Source of the DNA: Paenibacillus sp. JNUCC32
GTDB taxonomy: Bacteria > Bacillota > Bacilli > Paenibacillales > Paenibacillaceae
Reading direction: 5' to 3'
Assembly (NCBI RefSeq): GCF_014863545.1
Contig: NZ_CP062260.1
Coordinates: 6,039,501 to 6,103,500 of the forward strand
Length of the DNA: 64,000 nt
Below, piece after piece: positions 1 through 8,946 of this stretch (the stretch's first letter is position 1; every line of letters begins with the position of its first letter). The notes under the pieces are model-generated. The model was not told where the DNA came from. It did no database searches and saw only the letters and a list, made by a program, of their open reading frames with translations. Both the position numbers and the translations under genes were made by a program.

Positions 1-182
1 CCCTTTTTCAAGACAAGTGGGTATTTCTGGCGACGCACAGGCTTCACTGGATGCAGGATATGGATTATATCATCGTTCTGCACCAGGGGCGCGTTGCGGA
101 AAAGGGAACCCACGAGGAGCTTATGGCACGACAGGGCGTCTATTACGGACTGATGACATCGCAGATGGAGGGAGTACAATGA
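1..182 (+). CDS. cydD: Cysteine/glutathione ABC exporter subunit CydD, C-terminal end (partial)
   Basis: Only the last ~59 codons are in the window (reading frame begins at base 3; start lies upstream). The translation holds the end of an ABC nucleotide-binding domain: a switch-histidine segment (ATHRLHWMQ), then the MDYIIVLHQGRVAEKGTHEEL stretch in two parts typical of ABC exporters. The stop TGA overlaps the ATG of the next gene by four bases, and that gene is a CydC-type half-transporter. Known of the family: CydDC is a heterodimeric inner-membrane exporter of reduced thiols needed for cytochrome bd assembly. The CydD name rests on gene order more than on the short fragment. Confidence 0.8.
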   Translation, partial: LFQDKWVFLATHRLHWMQDMDYIIVLHQGRVAEKGTHEELMARQGVYYGLMTSQMEGVQ

Positions 183-1975
183 AGCAGGAATCGTGGTTTC
201 GACCCTATGTAACGGCAAATTTCTGGCGTTTTCTGCTCATTGTCACGCTGGGCGTGCTCACCATTATGTTTGCCGGGATGCTGATGTTCACATCCGGTTA
301 TTTGATCTCCAAATCCGCCCTGCGTCCGGAAAACATCCTGATGGTGTACGTGCCGACCGTAGGGGTTCGTACCTTCGGCATCGGACGGGCGGTGATCCAT
401 TACGTGGAGCGCCTGGTGGGGCATGATACGATTCTTCGCATCCTGTCCCGCATGAGGCTTCGGCTGTACCGCATTCTGGAACCGCAAGCCCTCCGTTTAT
501 CTTCCCGGTATCGCACCGGGGATCTGCTGGGGGTGCTCTCCGATGACATCGAGTATTTGCAGGACGTTTACATCCGAACGGTCTTCCCATCGATTGTTGC
601 GCTTGTGTTATATGCCGGGGTCATTCTGGCCGTCGGTCTGTTTGATCCGGCATTCGCCCTTCTGCTCGCACTGTATATAGCGGTGCTGGTGCTGGTGCTG
701 CCGCTGATCTCGCTGCTGCTCACCAAACGGAAGAATCGGGAAGTGAAACAGGCCCGCAGCCACCTCTACCGGAAGCTGACCGACGCGGTGCTGGGCATTC
801 ATGAATGGTACGCCAGCGGCCGGCAGGCGGAATTCCTGACCGGTTACGAGGCGGATGAAGCCGAGGTGGACCGGACCGACCGTTCGCTTAAGCGCTGGTC
901 GCGCTTGCGCGCCTTTATCGGTCAAGGCGTGGTTGCCGTGACGGTGGTCTCGGTGGTGTATTGGTCGGGACGACAGTATGCGGACGGTGCCATCGACGTT
1001 ACGCTGATCGCGGCTTTTGTGCTGGTTGTGTTCCCGTTAATGGATGCATTTCTGCCGGTATCCGAAGCCGTTGAGCGGATTCCGCAGTACGGCCAATCGG
1101 TCGCAAGGCTCCGGGCGATTGAAAGCGCGGATGCCTCCGAAGGGCGGCAGGACCTGCCGCAGATGCTGGATAAGGCAGAGGTGGAATCCGTCATAAGCCG
1201 CGGCGTTCATGTGAAGGCGGACGGCGTCAGCTTCCGCTATGATCAGGGGGCAGACGGCCCATCGGGGCTGGAACCATCCGGCGTGGACAGGGAGGCGTCT
1301 GCATTAACCGATGTGTCGCTGGATATTGCTCCCGGCGCCAAGGTAGCCGTCATCGGGCGCTCCGGTGCCGGCAAGTCGACCCTGCTGCAGCTGATCCAGG
1401 GCGTGCTGGCGCCATCGGGAGGAAGCCTTACCCTAGGCGGCGTGGAGTCAGCGCGTTTCGGCGATGAGATCTCTTCCGTCATTTCGGTATTGAACCAGAG
1501 TCCGCACTTGTTCGACACAACGCTTGCGAACAATATTCGGCTTGGCTCCCCGGACGCCACGGAGGCTGAAATCCGGGACGCCGCCGCCATGGCACGGCTT
1601 GAACCGTTGGTAGCCTCCCTACCGGAAGGACTTGGCACCCGCATGCAGGAAGCCGGGCAGCGTTTCTCCGGAGGAGAGCGCCAGCGCGTGGCCTTGGCCC
1701 GAATCCTGCTGCAGAAGACGCCCGTTGTCATTCTGGATGAGCCCACGGTCGGGCTGGATCCCAGAACCGAGCGGGAACTGCTGTCCACCATGTTCGCCAG
1801 CCTGCAGGACCGCACCTTGATTTGGGTGACGCATCATCTGGTCGGCGTGGAGCGCATGGATGAGATCCTCTTCATGGAAGACGGTCGAATCGTTATGCGG
1901 GGCACCCACGATGAGCTGATGGAGCGATATCCGCGGTATCGGAACTTGTACCGTTTGGATCGTCCGGCGGTATAG
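179..1975 (+). CDS. cydC: Thiol reductant ABC exporter subunit CydC
   Basis: 598 aa half-transporter. The start at 179 is chosen because it overlaps the upstream stop as ATGA, lies after GGAGGGAG, and begins a normal CydC N-terminus (MKQESWFRPYV); a longer open frame upstream is only the cydD sequence read out of frame. The N-terminal ~330 residues are an exporter membrane domain with about six hydrophobic segments. The ATPase domain carries Walker A (GRSGAGKST), signature (FSGGERQRVALARIL), Walker B (VVILDEPTVGLD) and an H-loop (WVTHHLVG). With CydD it is expected to export cysteine or glutathione to support cytochrome bd oxidase. The two genes are translationally coupled. Confidence 0.93.
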   Translation: MKQESWFRPYVTANFWRFLLIVTLGVLTIMFAGMLMFTSGYLISKSALRPENILMVYVPTVGVRTFGIGRAVIHYVERLVGHDTILRILSRMRLRLYRILEPQALRLSSRYRTGDLLGVLSDDIEYLQDVYIRTVFPSIVALVLYAGVILAVGLFDPAFALLLALYIAVLVLVLPLISLLLTKRKNREVKQARSHLYRKLTDAVLGIHEWYASGRQAEFLTGYEADEAEVDRTDRSLKRWSRLRAFIGQGVVAVTVVSVVYWSGRQYADGAIDVTLIAAFVLVVFPLMDAFLPVSEAVERIPQYGQSVARLRAIESADASEGRQDLPQMLDKAEVESVISRGVHVKADGVSFRYDQGADGPSGLEPSGVDREASALTDVSLDIAPGAKVAVIGRSGAGKSTLLQLIQGVLAPSGGSLTLGGVESARFGDEISSVISVLNQSPHLFDTTLANNIRLGSPDATEAEIRDAAAMARLEPLVASLPEGLGTRMQEAGQRFSGGERQRVALARILLQKTPVVILDEPTVGLDPRTERELLSTMFASLQDRTLIWVTHHLVGVERMDEILFMEDGRIVMRGTHDELMERYPRYRNLYRLDRPAV

Positions 1976-1999
1976 ACAGCCGAGGCGATTTACCAGCAG

Positions 2000-2036
2000 A
2001 AGAACCGGCCTTTCAGGAGGCGGGTTCTTCTTTTTG
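2000..2036 (+). terminator. Intrinsic terminator after cydDC
   Basis: Stem AAGAACC-GCC pairs with GGC-GGTTCTT around a short loop and is followed by a T-rich tail (CTTTTTG). It lies 25 bases past the cydC stop. Confidence 0.85.
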
Positions 2037-2145
2037 TTGCCTTCTTTTTTCTTATGAGTCCGATAAAAGATCGGAATCCACGCGGCTTCTGGAAAGATGT
2101 AACATTAGTCTTAAGCAGGATCAAGGGTTCATTACAACGTTAGGG

Positions 2146-3183
2146 GTGAGGTATAGGGTGGATTCGAAACGGTTGGTGAACGTATTTCGTCATTTTGCCG
2201 AGCGGGAATGTCCGGGTTCCAGCGTGTTTTATGAGTATTTGGCCCGGCATATTGCCGATGATGAAGAGGTGCTGCAGGTCGCTGCGTTGGTTCCGTCCGG
2301 CCAGCCCGTGCCCAATATGCTGTTCGGAGCGGTTCAATACTTGCTGCTTCAGGGCGAGGGTCCGGAGCTGAGGGCGTATTACCCCGGCCTTGCGGAGCAC
2401 CCGAAGGAGATGGCCTCCTGTTATCCCCATTTCCGGGCATTCGTGCTGGAGCATGAAGCAGCCATTATCGGAATCCTGAAGCGCAAACGGGTACAGACGA
2501 ACGAGGTCCGTCGCTGCGCGTACCTGTATCCGGTGTTCTGCTCCATTTATGACAAGGTCCGGAAGCCGCTTGCCCTGGTGGAGCTTGGAACGAGTGCCGG
2601 ATTGCAGCTGCTGTGGGATCAATACAGTTATTCCTATGGAGACACGGCGAGTTACGGCCTTACGGAATCGAAGGTGCGCATTACATCGGAGATCAGGGGA
2701 GACCGCAAACCGTTCCTGCTGGCCTCCAGTCCGCCGGTTGTTTACCGGATGGGGATCGATCTGCATGTGAATGACGTACGGAACCCGGAGCATTTCTTAT
2801 GGCTGCGAGCTTTGATTTGGCCGGGCAATCACGATCGGGTGTCCATGCTGGAGCATGCGGCGGAAGCGTTGAAGCAGCAGTCAGACGTACGTTTCCGGGA
2901 GGGGGATGGGACGGTGCTGCTGCCTGACATTGTGAAGGAGATTCCGGAAGAGGCCGTGATCTGCGTGTTTCATACGCATGTGGCCAACCAGATTCCGGAG
3001 GCGTCCAGGCAAAAATTGCTGCGGCATCTTAGCGAGATTGGAAGCAAGCGCGATATTGTGCACGTCTACAACAATATGCAGGATGAGGATCTGCATGCCG
3101 ATTATATCCTCGGGGGCGTGCCGAGCAAGTTTACGGCGGCACGCACGGATGGGCATGCGCGCTGGTTCGAGTGGCTGTTATAA
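2146..3183 (+). CDS. DUF2332 family protein
   Basis: 345 aa soluble protein of unknown function. It matches the DUF2332 pattern as I remember it: an N-terminal segment (FRHFAERECPGSSVFYEYL), a PNMLFGAVQYLLLQG block, a central ELGTSAGLQLLWDQY block resembling a methyltransferase glycine-rich motif, and a C-terminal VCVFHTH-like strand. The longest frame begins at GTG 2146, but GTG 2158 sits about six bases after GGGGTGAGG and may be the true start. It stands alone between the cydC terminator and fumC. A methyltransferase-like fold is only an inference from the GTSAG block. Confidence 0.8.
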   Translation: MRYRVDSKRLVNVFRHFAERECPGSSVFYEYLARHIADDEEVLQVAALVPSGQPVPNMLFGAVQYLLLQGEGPELRAYYPGLAEHPKEMASCYPHFRAFVLEHEAAIIGILKRKRVQTNEVRRCAYLYPVFCSIYDKVRKPLALVELGTSAGLQLLWDQYSYSYGDTASYGLTESKVRITSEIRGDRKPFLLASSPPVVYRMGIDLHVNDVRNPEHFLWLRALIWPGNHDRVSMLEHAAEALKQQSDVRFREGDGTVLLPDIVKEIPEEAVICVFHTHVANQIPEASRQKLLRHLSEIGSKRDIVHVYNNMQDEDLHADYILGGVPSKFTAARTDGHARWFEWLL

Positions 3184-3491
3184 GGCAGGGAGATGATTGA
3201 CTCAGCCTGAATAAGGACGGCGAACGGAACGGTGACCGCCGTTCGTTACAAGTCATATGCCCGTAAACGACCGCGAGCCCGGAAGGCAGCCGGGCTGAGA
3301 CTTAGAGAACAACAGCCGCAGCCTTCATCGCGTATATTTTTTTATTGGGCAAGTCTGTGTCATAATAGGAGAGATGGAATATAAAGCGCTTTATGCTATG
3401 CGATTGAACCCGAGGACCAAGCTCTTCCATGGTGGAAGGGCTCTCGTTCAGGGCATGGCAGCATTCAAGGAGACCAAAGGAGGAAGTTGGG
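3184..3491. other. Intergenic region upstream of fumC
   Basis: 308 bases without a convincing gene. It holds one GC hairpin (GCCCGG...CCGGGC, about 3277-3295) without a T-run, and an AT-rich stretch near 3340-3380 where the fumC promoter probably lies; I could not fix -35/-10 hexamers. An in-frame extension of fumC back to 3429 has no ribosome-binding site. Confidence 0.5.
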
Positions 3492-4880
3492 ATGGATTAT
3501 CGTATTGAGAAGGATACCCTGGGTGAGATTAAAGTGCCTGCGGATAAGTTATGGGCAGCGCAGACACAGCGCAGTTCCGAGAATTTCCGGATAGGAACCG
3601 AAACGATGCCGAAGGAGATCATTCGGGCGTTCGCGATATTGAAGAAGAGCGCGGCCATCGTCAACGGCAAGCTCGGCAAGCTGGATGCAGATAAGGTGGA
3701 TGCGATCACAACCGCGGCCGACGAGATCGTGGACGGCAAGTGGGATGAGCATTTTCCGCTGGTGGTTTGGCAGACCGGCAGCGGCACGCAGTCCAACATG
3801 AACGTGAACGAAGTCATTGCGAATCGGGCCAATCAGCTGCTCGAGCGAAAAGACAGCACGCTGCGCGTTCATCCCAACGATGACGTCAACAAATCCCAAA
3901 GCTCCAACGATACGTTTCCGACGGCGATGCACATGGCTGCAGTCGTGGCCATGGAAGATCAAGTGATGCCTGCGCTCCGCCGCTTGAAGAAAACGTTCGA
4001 GAAGAAAAGCGATGAATATAAGGACCTGATCAAAATCGGCCGTACGCACCTTCAGGATGCAACGCCGCTGACGCTCGGACAGGAAATCAGCGGCTGGCAC
4101 CGGATGCTGGAGAAGTGCGAATTGATGCTGGCTTCGGCCGTAGAACCGCTGCGCGAGCTGGCTATTGGCGGCACCGCCGTGGGTACCGGCATTAACGCGC
4201 ATCCGAAATTCGGAGAAATGACGGCGGCCGAAATCAGCCTGCAGATCGGAAAAAGCTACGCGTCCGCCAGCAACAAGTTCCATTCGCTGACCAGCCATGA
4301 CGAGATCGTATTTGCCCATGGGGCGCTGAAGGCACTGGCTGCCGATCTGATGAAGATCGCCAACGATGTTCGCTGGCTGGCAAGCGGTCCCCGTTCCGGC
4401 ATCGGCGAGCTCACGATCCCTGCCAACGAACCGGGAAGCTCCATCATGCCGGGGAAAGTAAATCCAACCCAGAGCGAAGCGCTGACGATGGTGGTCTGCC
4501 AAGTGATGGGCAACGATGCCACGATCGGTTTTGCGGCAAGCCAGGGCAATTTTGAGCTGAACGTCTTCAAGCCGGTCATCATTTATAATTTCCTGCAGTC
4601 CGTGCGTCTGCTGTCGGATGCCATGGATTCGTTCGACCAGAATTGCGCCATCGGCATCGAAGCCAATCTTGACGTGATCCGCGCGAACATGGAGCGGTCG
4701 CTAATGCTGGTGACGGCGCTGAATCCGCATATCGGATACGAGAATGCCGCCGCCATCGCGAAACGTGCGCATCAAGAAGGGACAACGCTTCGCGAAGCAG
4801 CGCTGGCAAGCGGTCTGCTTAGCGGAGAGGATTTTGACCGGATCGTCCGTCCGGAAGAAATGATACATCCGAAGGAATAG
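3492..4880 (+). CDS. fumC: Class II fumarate hydratase
   Basis: 462 aa, normal length for class II fumarase, which reversibly hydrates fumarate to L-malate in the TCA cycle without an Fe-S cluster. The superfamily signature [11 protein letters not shown] is present, with upstream motifs [21 protein letters not shown] and [10 protein letters not shown] typical of FumC. The start ATG 3492 follows AAAGGAGGAAG; the 21 residues encoded upstream in the same frame are not family-like. The gene is monocistronic, bounded downstream by a hairpin terminator. Confidence 0.97.
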   Translation: MDYRIEKDTLGEIKVPADKLWAAQTQRSSENFRIGTETMPKEIIRAFAILKKSAAIVNGKLGKLDADKVDAITTAADEIVDGKWDEHFPLVVWQTGSGTQSNMNVNEVIANRANQLLERKDSTLRVHPNDDVNKSQSSNDTFPTAMHMAAVVAMEDQVMPALRRLKKTFEKKSDEYKDLIKIGRTHLQDATPLTLGQEISGWHRMLEKCELMLASAVEPLRELAIGGTAVGTGINAHPKFGEMTAAEISLQIGKSYASASNKFHSLTSHDEIVFAHGALKALAADLMKIANDVRWLASGPRSGIGELTIPANEPGSSIMPGKVNPTQSEALTMVVCQVMGNDATIGFAASQGNFELNVFKPVIIYNFLQSVRLLSDAMDSFDQNCAIGIEANLDVIRANMERSLMLVTALNPHIGYENAAAIAKRAHQEGTTLREAALASGLLSGEDFDRIVRPEEMIHPKE

Positions 4881-4926
4881 GGGATTTCTTTTGAGCTTTA
4901 TTTCAAGGCAGGTTTCCCGTTGAACC

Positions 4927-4961
4927 AAGAGCCCATTTCACCACGGTGATGTGGGCTTTTA
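4927..4961 (+). terminator. Intrinsic terminator after fumC
   Basis: Interrupted stem AGCCCA/TCACC with GGTGA/TGGGCT followed by TTTT, about 50 bases past the fumC stop. Confidence 0.75.
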
Positions 4962-5062
4962 TGGTTGATTAGAAGAAGTTACCCGCCGGGCTGAACGCAT
5001 TCGATCATCGCAAGAAAAACATCACGGAACGCCGCTCGTCTGATGCGAAAGTGCTTCAATCG

Positions 5063-5091
5063 TTTATCTTCGGCTTCGCAGCGGTTATAAT
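5063..5091 (+). promoter_or_regulatory. Putative sigma-A promoter for the membrane protein gene
   Basis: A perfect -10 (TATAAT, 5086-5091) with a weak -35 (TTTATC, 5063-5068) at 17 bp spacing. The hexamer abuts the first ATG of the downstream open frame (5092), so transcription would start after that ATG. This supports the internal TTG at 5149 as the real start. Confidence 0.45.
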
Positions 5092-5148
5092 ATGGTGACA
5101 GCATCTGACAATACTTCACAAACAAACGTAAGAAGGACGGATGATAAC

Positions 5149-6189
5149 TTGAAGAAACATCAATGGATGGCTATGCTGCTCTCTCTGATATGCACCGGGC
5201 TCGGGATGTTTTATATCGGGACGCCGGGCATGATCATAGGCGGAATGCTGCTCATGGCGCTGCAGGGAGCGGCTTTGTTTATTTTTTTCATGACACTGGG
5301 ATACTTGGGCTTGATTATCGGTCCGCTAGCTATTGGGCTTCATATTATAGGTTTGATCATACCGGTCATCTACTTCAGCTACCGATCGCCCAGGAAACCG
5401 ATGTTCGACGAGAAGCGGCGGCGTCAGCTCGCCTCCCCTTGGAAAATCGTCGTGCGGACGATCATCGGACTGGCCCTGTTCGCAGGGTCGATTTACGCCG
5501 GGTACACCTGGGGATCCGCCCCGTTCATGAAGACGGCTGCAGAGAAACGCGAGGTTCAGGAAGCGGCGGAGTCCTATCTGGAACAGAAGTACAACGAACC
5601 CTTTAAGGTCACGGACGTGGATTATACCTGGGCCATAGGCTCGTATAATCTTACGGCCTATCCGGAGCAGGCGCCAGAGCTTGAATTTACGCTGAGCAGC
5701 AATGAAGCCAGCCCTCCCGTCATATCCAATGATACCTACCTGAACCGGCTCTGGGGACAGCAGCTGAGGGACCGGCTGAAACCTCTGCTGGATGAGCTTT
5801 ATCCGGACAAGGCGTTTGGGGAGGCGTTTGTCTTCGCAGGTAGCGACACGGTAGAGCGTGATTATAGCCAACTGGCGAATAACGCCGATGGCGATGTCAG
5901 CCAGAACATAAGACTGATCGTATTCGCGGATTTGACGGCGGATAATCTGGCGCAGGAGAAGGAACGGGTGCTGGAGCTGATTCGGCGGCTGCCTTCGGTG
6001 ACGGTGCCGGGGGAGACGGATCTTACCATCGATTATTACGCTGCGGATTTGAAGACGCCGGAGAGCGTGAAGAAGGTGGAGCAGGATATCGATTATATGA
6101 AGGGGAAAACCAGTACCTACAGCTTCAGGGTGTTCGACATTTCGGACATTACGTCCGCGGATGACATCGAGATCAAAGGGCTGGAATGA
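5149..6189 (+). CDS. Membrane protein of unknown function with extracytoplasmic C-terminal domain
   Basis: 346 aa from TTG 5149 (365 aa if the ATG at 5092 were used). TTG is preferred because AAGGACGG lies upstream and because a TATAAT box ends at 5091. The N-terminus has about three closely packed hydrophobic segments (residues ~5-75), rich in Gly/Met, then a basic loop (RSPRKPMFDEKRRR). A fourth membrane segment (about 105-125) leads into a ~220-residue polar domain that begins with a charged helix (AAEKREVQEAAESYLEQKY). I do not recognise the family. The fold suggests a membrane-anchored surface domain. The gene converges on the next one, sharing a terminator. Confidence 0.8.
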   Translation: MKKHQWMAMLLSLICTGLGMFYIGTPGMIIGGMLLMALQGAALFIFFMTLGYLGLIIGPLAIGLHIIGLIIPVIYFSYRSPRKPMFDEKRRRQLASPWKIVVRTIIGLALFAGSIYAGYTWGSAPFMKTAAEKREVQEAAESYLEQKYNEPFKVTDVDYTWAIGSYNLTAYPEQAPELEFTLSSNEASPPVISNDTYLNRLWGQQLRDRLKPLLDELYPDKAFGEAFVFAGSDTVERDYSQLANNADGDVSQNIRLIVFADLTADNLAQEKERVLELIRRLPSVTVPGETDLTIDYYAADLKTPESVKKVEQDIDYMKGKTSTYSFRVFDISDITSADDIEIKGLE

Positions 6190-6223
6190 GGATTTTGCTG
6201 GAGTATAAATTGATTCTAGATTC

Positions 6224-6265
6224 AGAAGCCAGGCGGAGTGGATAACTCCGCCTGGCTTCTTGTTG
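6224..6265. terminator. Bidirectional terminator between convergent genes
   Basis: Perfect 16-bp stem AGAAGCCAGGCGGAGT / ACTCCGCCTGGCTTCT with a 5-base loop. It lies between a + strand stop (6189) and a - strand stop (6301) and can serve both. Confidence 0.9.
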
Positions 6266-6300
6266 ATGAATCATGATCCAACATGTGAAGGGAGCCTTCG

Positions 6301-6858
6301 TTAATGCAGGGACAGCTGGATGCTGCGTCCTTTCGGCGTCTTCGTCATGGTCAGCTTTAAGTTCAAGGCCTTGGCCATGTCGCGGACAGGGACGTAGAGG
6401 GTGTTCTTTATGAACAGGGGACCGTCGTACTTGCTCTTGTCCAGCTTGCAGTGGTCCGATTCTTCGGCACACAGCCTCGCCGGTTTATAAATGTCGATAT
6501 CGTTCACGCTCATCTCTTGCGTAGCCCGCCGTACGATCGTATATCCCCAGCTGTCGTTTCCCCATACCGATACTGGGGGACTGCTTGCCGCTTTCAGGTC
6601 ATATTGATGAAAGTTGTCCAGCTCCTCCTGCATCGTATACGAGATTTCGTATCCCATTGCATCGGCTAAGGATTTGAGCGGAACGTACGCCTTGCCTTTG
6701 CGAACATGGACGTCCTTTATATGGGTGCCGCCGACGTTTACGTAATAGCCTTCCGCTTCGTTAGCGGCTGCTTGCTCGCCCTGCCAGATGAGGGAAGCGG
6801 CTAACAGGACGCTGGTCAGCGCGAAGAGCGATATCCTTCTGAATTTCTCGATCGTCAT
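6301..6858 (-). CDS. Secreted copper-amine-oxidase-N-like (stalk domain) protein
   Basis: 185 aa with an N-terminal signal peptide (basic MTIEKFRR then ~18 hydrophobic residues and an AAANEA cleavage region). The mature part holds two copper amine oxidase N-terminal-like repeats, the module common in Paenibacillus surface proteins: VNVGGTHIKDVHVRKGKAYV-PLKSLADAMGY and, near the C-terminus, GPLFIKNTLYVPVRDMAKAL. Two cysteines (in LCAEESDHCKL) may form a disulfide. The start is fixed by AAGGAGG seven bases upstream. The substrate or partner is unknown; such domains usually serve as stalk or binding modules rather than enzymes. Confidence 0.8.
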   Translation of the reverse strand: MTIEKFRRISLFALTSVLLAASLIWQGEQAAANEAEGYYVNVGGTHIKDVHVRKGKAYVPLKSLADAMGYEISYTMQEELDNFHQYDLKAASSPPVSVWGNDSWGYTIVRRATQEMSVNDIDIYKPARLCAEESDHCKLDKSKYDGPLFIKNTLYVPVRDMAKALNLKLTMTKTPKGRSIQLSLH

Positions 6859-7106
6859 AACCTCCTTGCATACCGAATGGGTGTAGGCAGCCCGAATGGG
6901 GAGCCTATCTACTATATAGACTCTTTTTCCGATCCATTGGTTAGCCCGTTTTCGTAAGAAAATAAGGACAAGCCTGCGAATGTAAGCTCTTTAGGAACCT
7001 TGATTCAGGCTGGCCCGCAGCTGTCAGCAAGGAATCCAGCACCGCTAGGATCCGGTATTGCGCCATTATGGGGAAGCCGATGGGGGAGGCAGAGAGCATG
7101 CATGAT
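6859..7106. other. Intergenic region between two minus-strand genes
   Basis: No supported gene. The part next to 6858 should carry the promoter of the stalk-domain gene. The middle (7000-7060) contains a fragment resembling one box of a cobalamin riboswitch, but the rest of that RNA is not recognisable. A 62-codon open frame at 7000-7188 runs through the terminator and looks random. Confidence 0.4.
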
Positions 7107-7147
7107 AAAAGGACGGACCAAGCTGATGCGCTTGATCCGTCCTTTTA
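7107..7147 (-). terminator. Intrinsic terminator of the PTS-like gene
   Basis: Stem AAAAGGACGGA / TCCGTCCTTTT with an inner CAAGC/GCTTG helix, 60 bases past the stop of the minus-strand gene ending at 7206. Confidence 0.85.
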
Positions 7148-7205
7148 TTGAGGGGCTTCTTATGTCATGGAGAAGCACCTATGCATAGGTGGAACCGGCT
7201 TCGCA

Positions 7206-8795
7206 TTACATGCTCACGGTATTCCGGGCATCCCGGTAACCGGACAGCTTGTTAACGAAGAAGGTGATCAGGAACGAACAGAGCAGGCTGGCTGCCATCG
7301 AGATCAGGAAGCCCATCGTGTTATTCGATGTAATGGGCCCGATGAAGGAGGGCACATAGGCCGTCCCCCGGACCCCGAACAAACCGACGAGCATGCCGCC
7401 AAGTCCAGCCGAGGCAATCGCTCCGGCAAATACAAGCTTGTTCGAAAACATGAACGGATAGGCGGCCTCAACGAAGGTGCCAAACCCCATGTTGATGGCG
7501 AATCCGGGGGCTGCGACGGCGGCTTCTCCCTTATCCCGCGGAGCGATAATATTGGCTAGCGTGATGCCTGCGGATACCATCACCAAGCCGACCATATCGA
7601 CCGCGCCGAGGAAGCTGTTGCTGGTTGTTTCCATCTCCAGCAGCACAATCGGCAGGATGGCCGCATGATAGACGCCGCCGATGATGGCGGGCCAGATCAG
7701 CAGGCCGGCAATCAATCCAGCCATGGCGGGGCTCCAGGAGACAAGGGTCTCGATCAGGAAGCGGATGCCTTGCCCTGCGCTCAGCGCAATCGGCGCAATG
7801 AGGAAGTAGACCAGCAAACCGGCAATCAGTCCCGACACGCCGCCGGCAACAATGTTGACCGTCGTAGCGGGGAAACGCCACTCCACGCATTGGCGGAATA
7901 TGTAATGGACGATAATGCCTGCGCCGATCCCGCCGATGATGCCGCCGATAATGCCTCCTTCAACGGACAGAACGCCTGCCACGATGCCCGCCACGATGGA
8001 CACCTCGTCCAACTCGGAGACCTGTTTGGCCGCAATGACCGCAACGATGACCGGCAGCGCCTTAATCAGCAGGTCAAACACTTCGGTCAACGAAGATAAC
8101 CCCGGGATTTTGCTGACCGCCAGGATCAGGGCCATGCCGATGAAACCGGGGAGGGACGCCATCATGATGCCCCGAATATTGATTCTTCCCCATGGAGATG
8201 AGCTGCCGGACGCCGCATGGATATTTGCGGACGCATTCCCGATGACCGGCCGGTACGTAAGCCGCCAATGCTTGCTGAGGGAAGTGACAAAGGTGACCGC
8301 TCGCGTTCTGTTGGTGGTTCCGGTTGTGCCCGAAGCCGCAATGACATGCGCGCCTTTGGTTTGGATGATGGCCATGGAGGTTCCGCCCGTACCGGTCACC
8401 GGCAGGCGGAATTTGGCAGCGGCCTCAATGGCATGCCGGTTGCTGCCCTCCGGGTCGGCGCTCATGACGATGATGCCGTCAATTTCGCCGAGTTCAATCT
8501 GCTCGGCAATCTCCCGGTCCAGCCGCTCGGCCGCCTGATTGACCTGCTGAAGGGTGCCTTCAGCGACAATGATGGGCTCTCCTTGGGAAGAGCTCCAGCT
8601 GTAAAGAGCCGCGGGCGTCGTATCCTTGGCTGCGTCCATGGAGACCTGGGCGGCGATAAACTGCAGGGCCCCGCAGGACAGGCCGGCGCTATCGAGCTGC
8701 ATCAATATCTCATCCAGCAGTTTGCGCGGGTCTTTGCCGCCGAGATTGTACAGATTGCCGCCGCTGCTTCCGATGATGGCGATTTGACGATTCAT
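7206..8795 (-). CDS. PTS EIIC-like membrane protein with unrecognised N-terminal domain
   Basis: 529 aa. Residues ~1-190 are soluble: a Rossmann-like opening (IAIIGSSGGNLYNLGGKD) and glycine-rich turns (TGTGGTSMA, ASGTTGTTNRTR). Residues ~205-525 form a multispanning domain resembling fructose-family EIIC: a glycine-rich block (EGGIIGGIIGGIGAG) and a TFVEAAYPFMF segment comparable to the GITEGAIPFA motif. No EIIA histidine or EIIB cysteine site is evident and no other PTS gene is nearby, so phosphorylation-coupled transport is uncertain. The ribosome-binding site (GGGGG) is weak. It could be a sugar or polyol permease or a sensor. I do not recognise the N-terminal domain. Confidence 0.75.
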   Translation of the reverse strand: MNRQIAIIGSSGGNLYNLGGKDPRKLLDEILMQLDSAGLSCGALQFIAAQVSMDAAKDTTPAALYSWSSSQGEPIIVAEGTLQQVNQAAERLDREIAEQIELGEIDGIIVMSADPEGSNRHAIEAAAKFRLPVTGTGGTSMAIIQTKGAHVIAASGTTGTTNRTRAVTFVTSLSKHWRLTYRPVIGNASANIHAASGSSSPWGRINIRGIMMASLPGFIGMALILAVSKIPGLSSLTEVFDLLIKALPVIVAVIAAKQVSELDEVSIVAGIVAGVLSVEGGIIGGIIGGIGAGIIVHYIFRQCVEWRFPATTVNIVAGGVSGLIAGLLVYFLIAPIALSAGQGIRFLIETLVSWSPAMAGLIAGLLIWPAIIGGVYHAAILPIVLLEMETTSNSFLGAVDMVGLVMVSAGITLANIIAPRDKGEAAVAAPGFAINMGFGTFVEAAYPFMFSNKLVFAGAIASAGLGGMLVGLFGVRGTAYVPSFIGPITSNNTMGFLISMAASLLCSFLITFFVNKLSGYRDARNTVSM

Positions 8796-8835
8796 GACTT
8801 GCTGCCCCCAATACGTTAGAAATAAGATAATTTCT

Positions 8836-8863
8836 ATATTACAGCAGAGTTATAACTTGTTAA
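8836..8863 (-). promoter_or_regulatory. Possible promoter of the PTS-like gene
   Basis: On the minus strand TTAACA (8863-8858) and TAATAT (8841-8836) are 16 bp apart, about 40 bases upstream of the start codon. Fair but not perfect match to sigma-A. Confidence 0.35.
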
Positions 8864-8888
8864 AGTGTTAAAATGCGATCCTGCCAAA

Positions 8889-8933
8889 TCAAAAGCCGCC
8901 AGGCATACCCGGTAAGGGCTGCATGGCGGCTTA
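8889..8933 (-). terminator. Terminator of the CNNM/CorC gene
   Basis: Stem built on AAGCCGCCA / TGGCGGCTT, followed on the minus strand by TTTTGATTTG, just past the stop at 8947. Confidence 0.8.
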
Positions 8934-8946
8934 GTCATCTAGTTGT

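Noticed and set aside
17..178. N-terminal extension of the cydC frame back to base 17
   Set aside because: This sequence is the cydD C-terminus in another frame; the cydD reading contains ABC transporter motifs and its stop overlaps the true cydC ATG.
3277..3310. CTGAGA after a GC hairpin upstream of fumC, reminiscent of a TPP riboswitch
   Set aside because: The second conserved TPP segment is missing and fumC is not a thiamine gene.
7000..7060. CCCGCAGCTGT resembling a cobalamin riboswitch core box
   Set aside because: Only one box is similar (one mismatch); the other conserved segments are not recognisable and no + strand gene follows before the opposing PTS-like gene.
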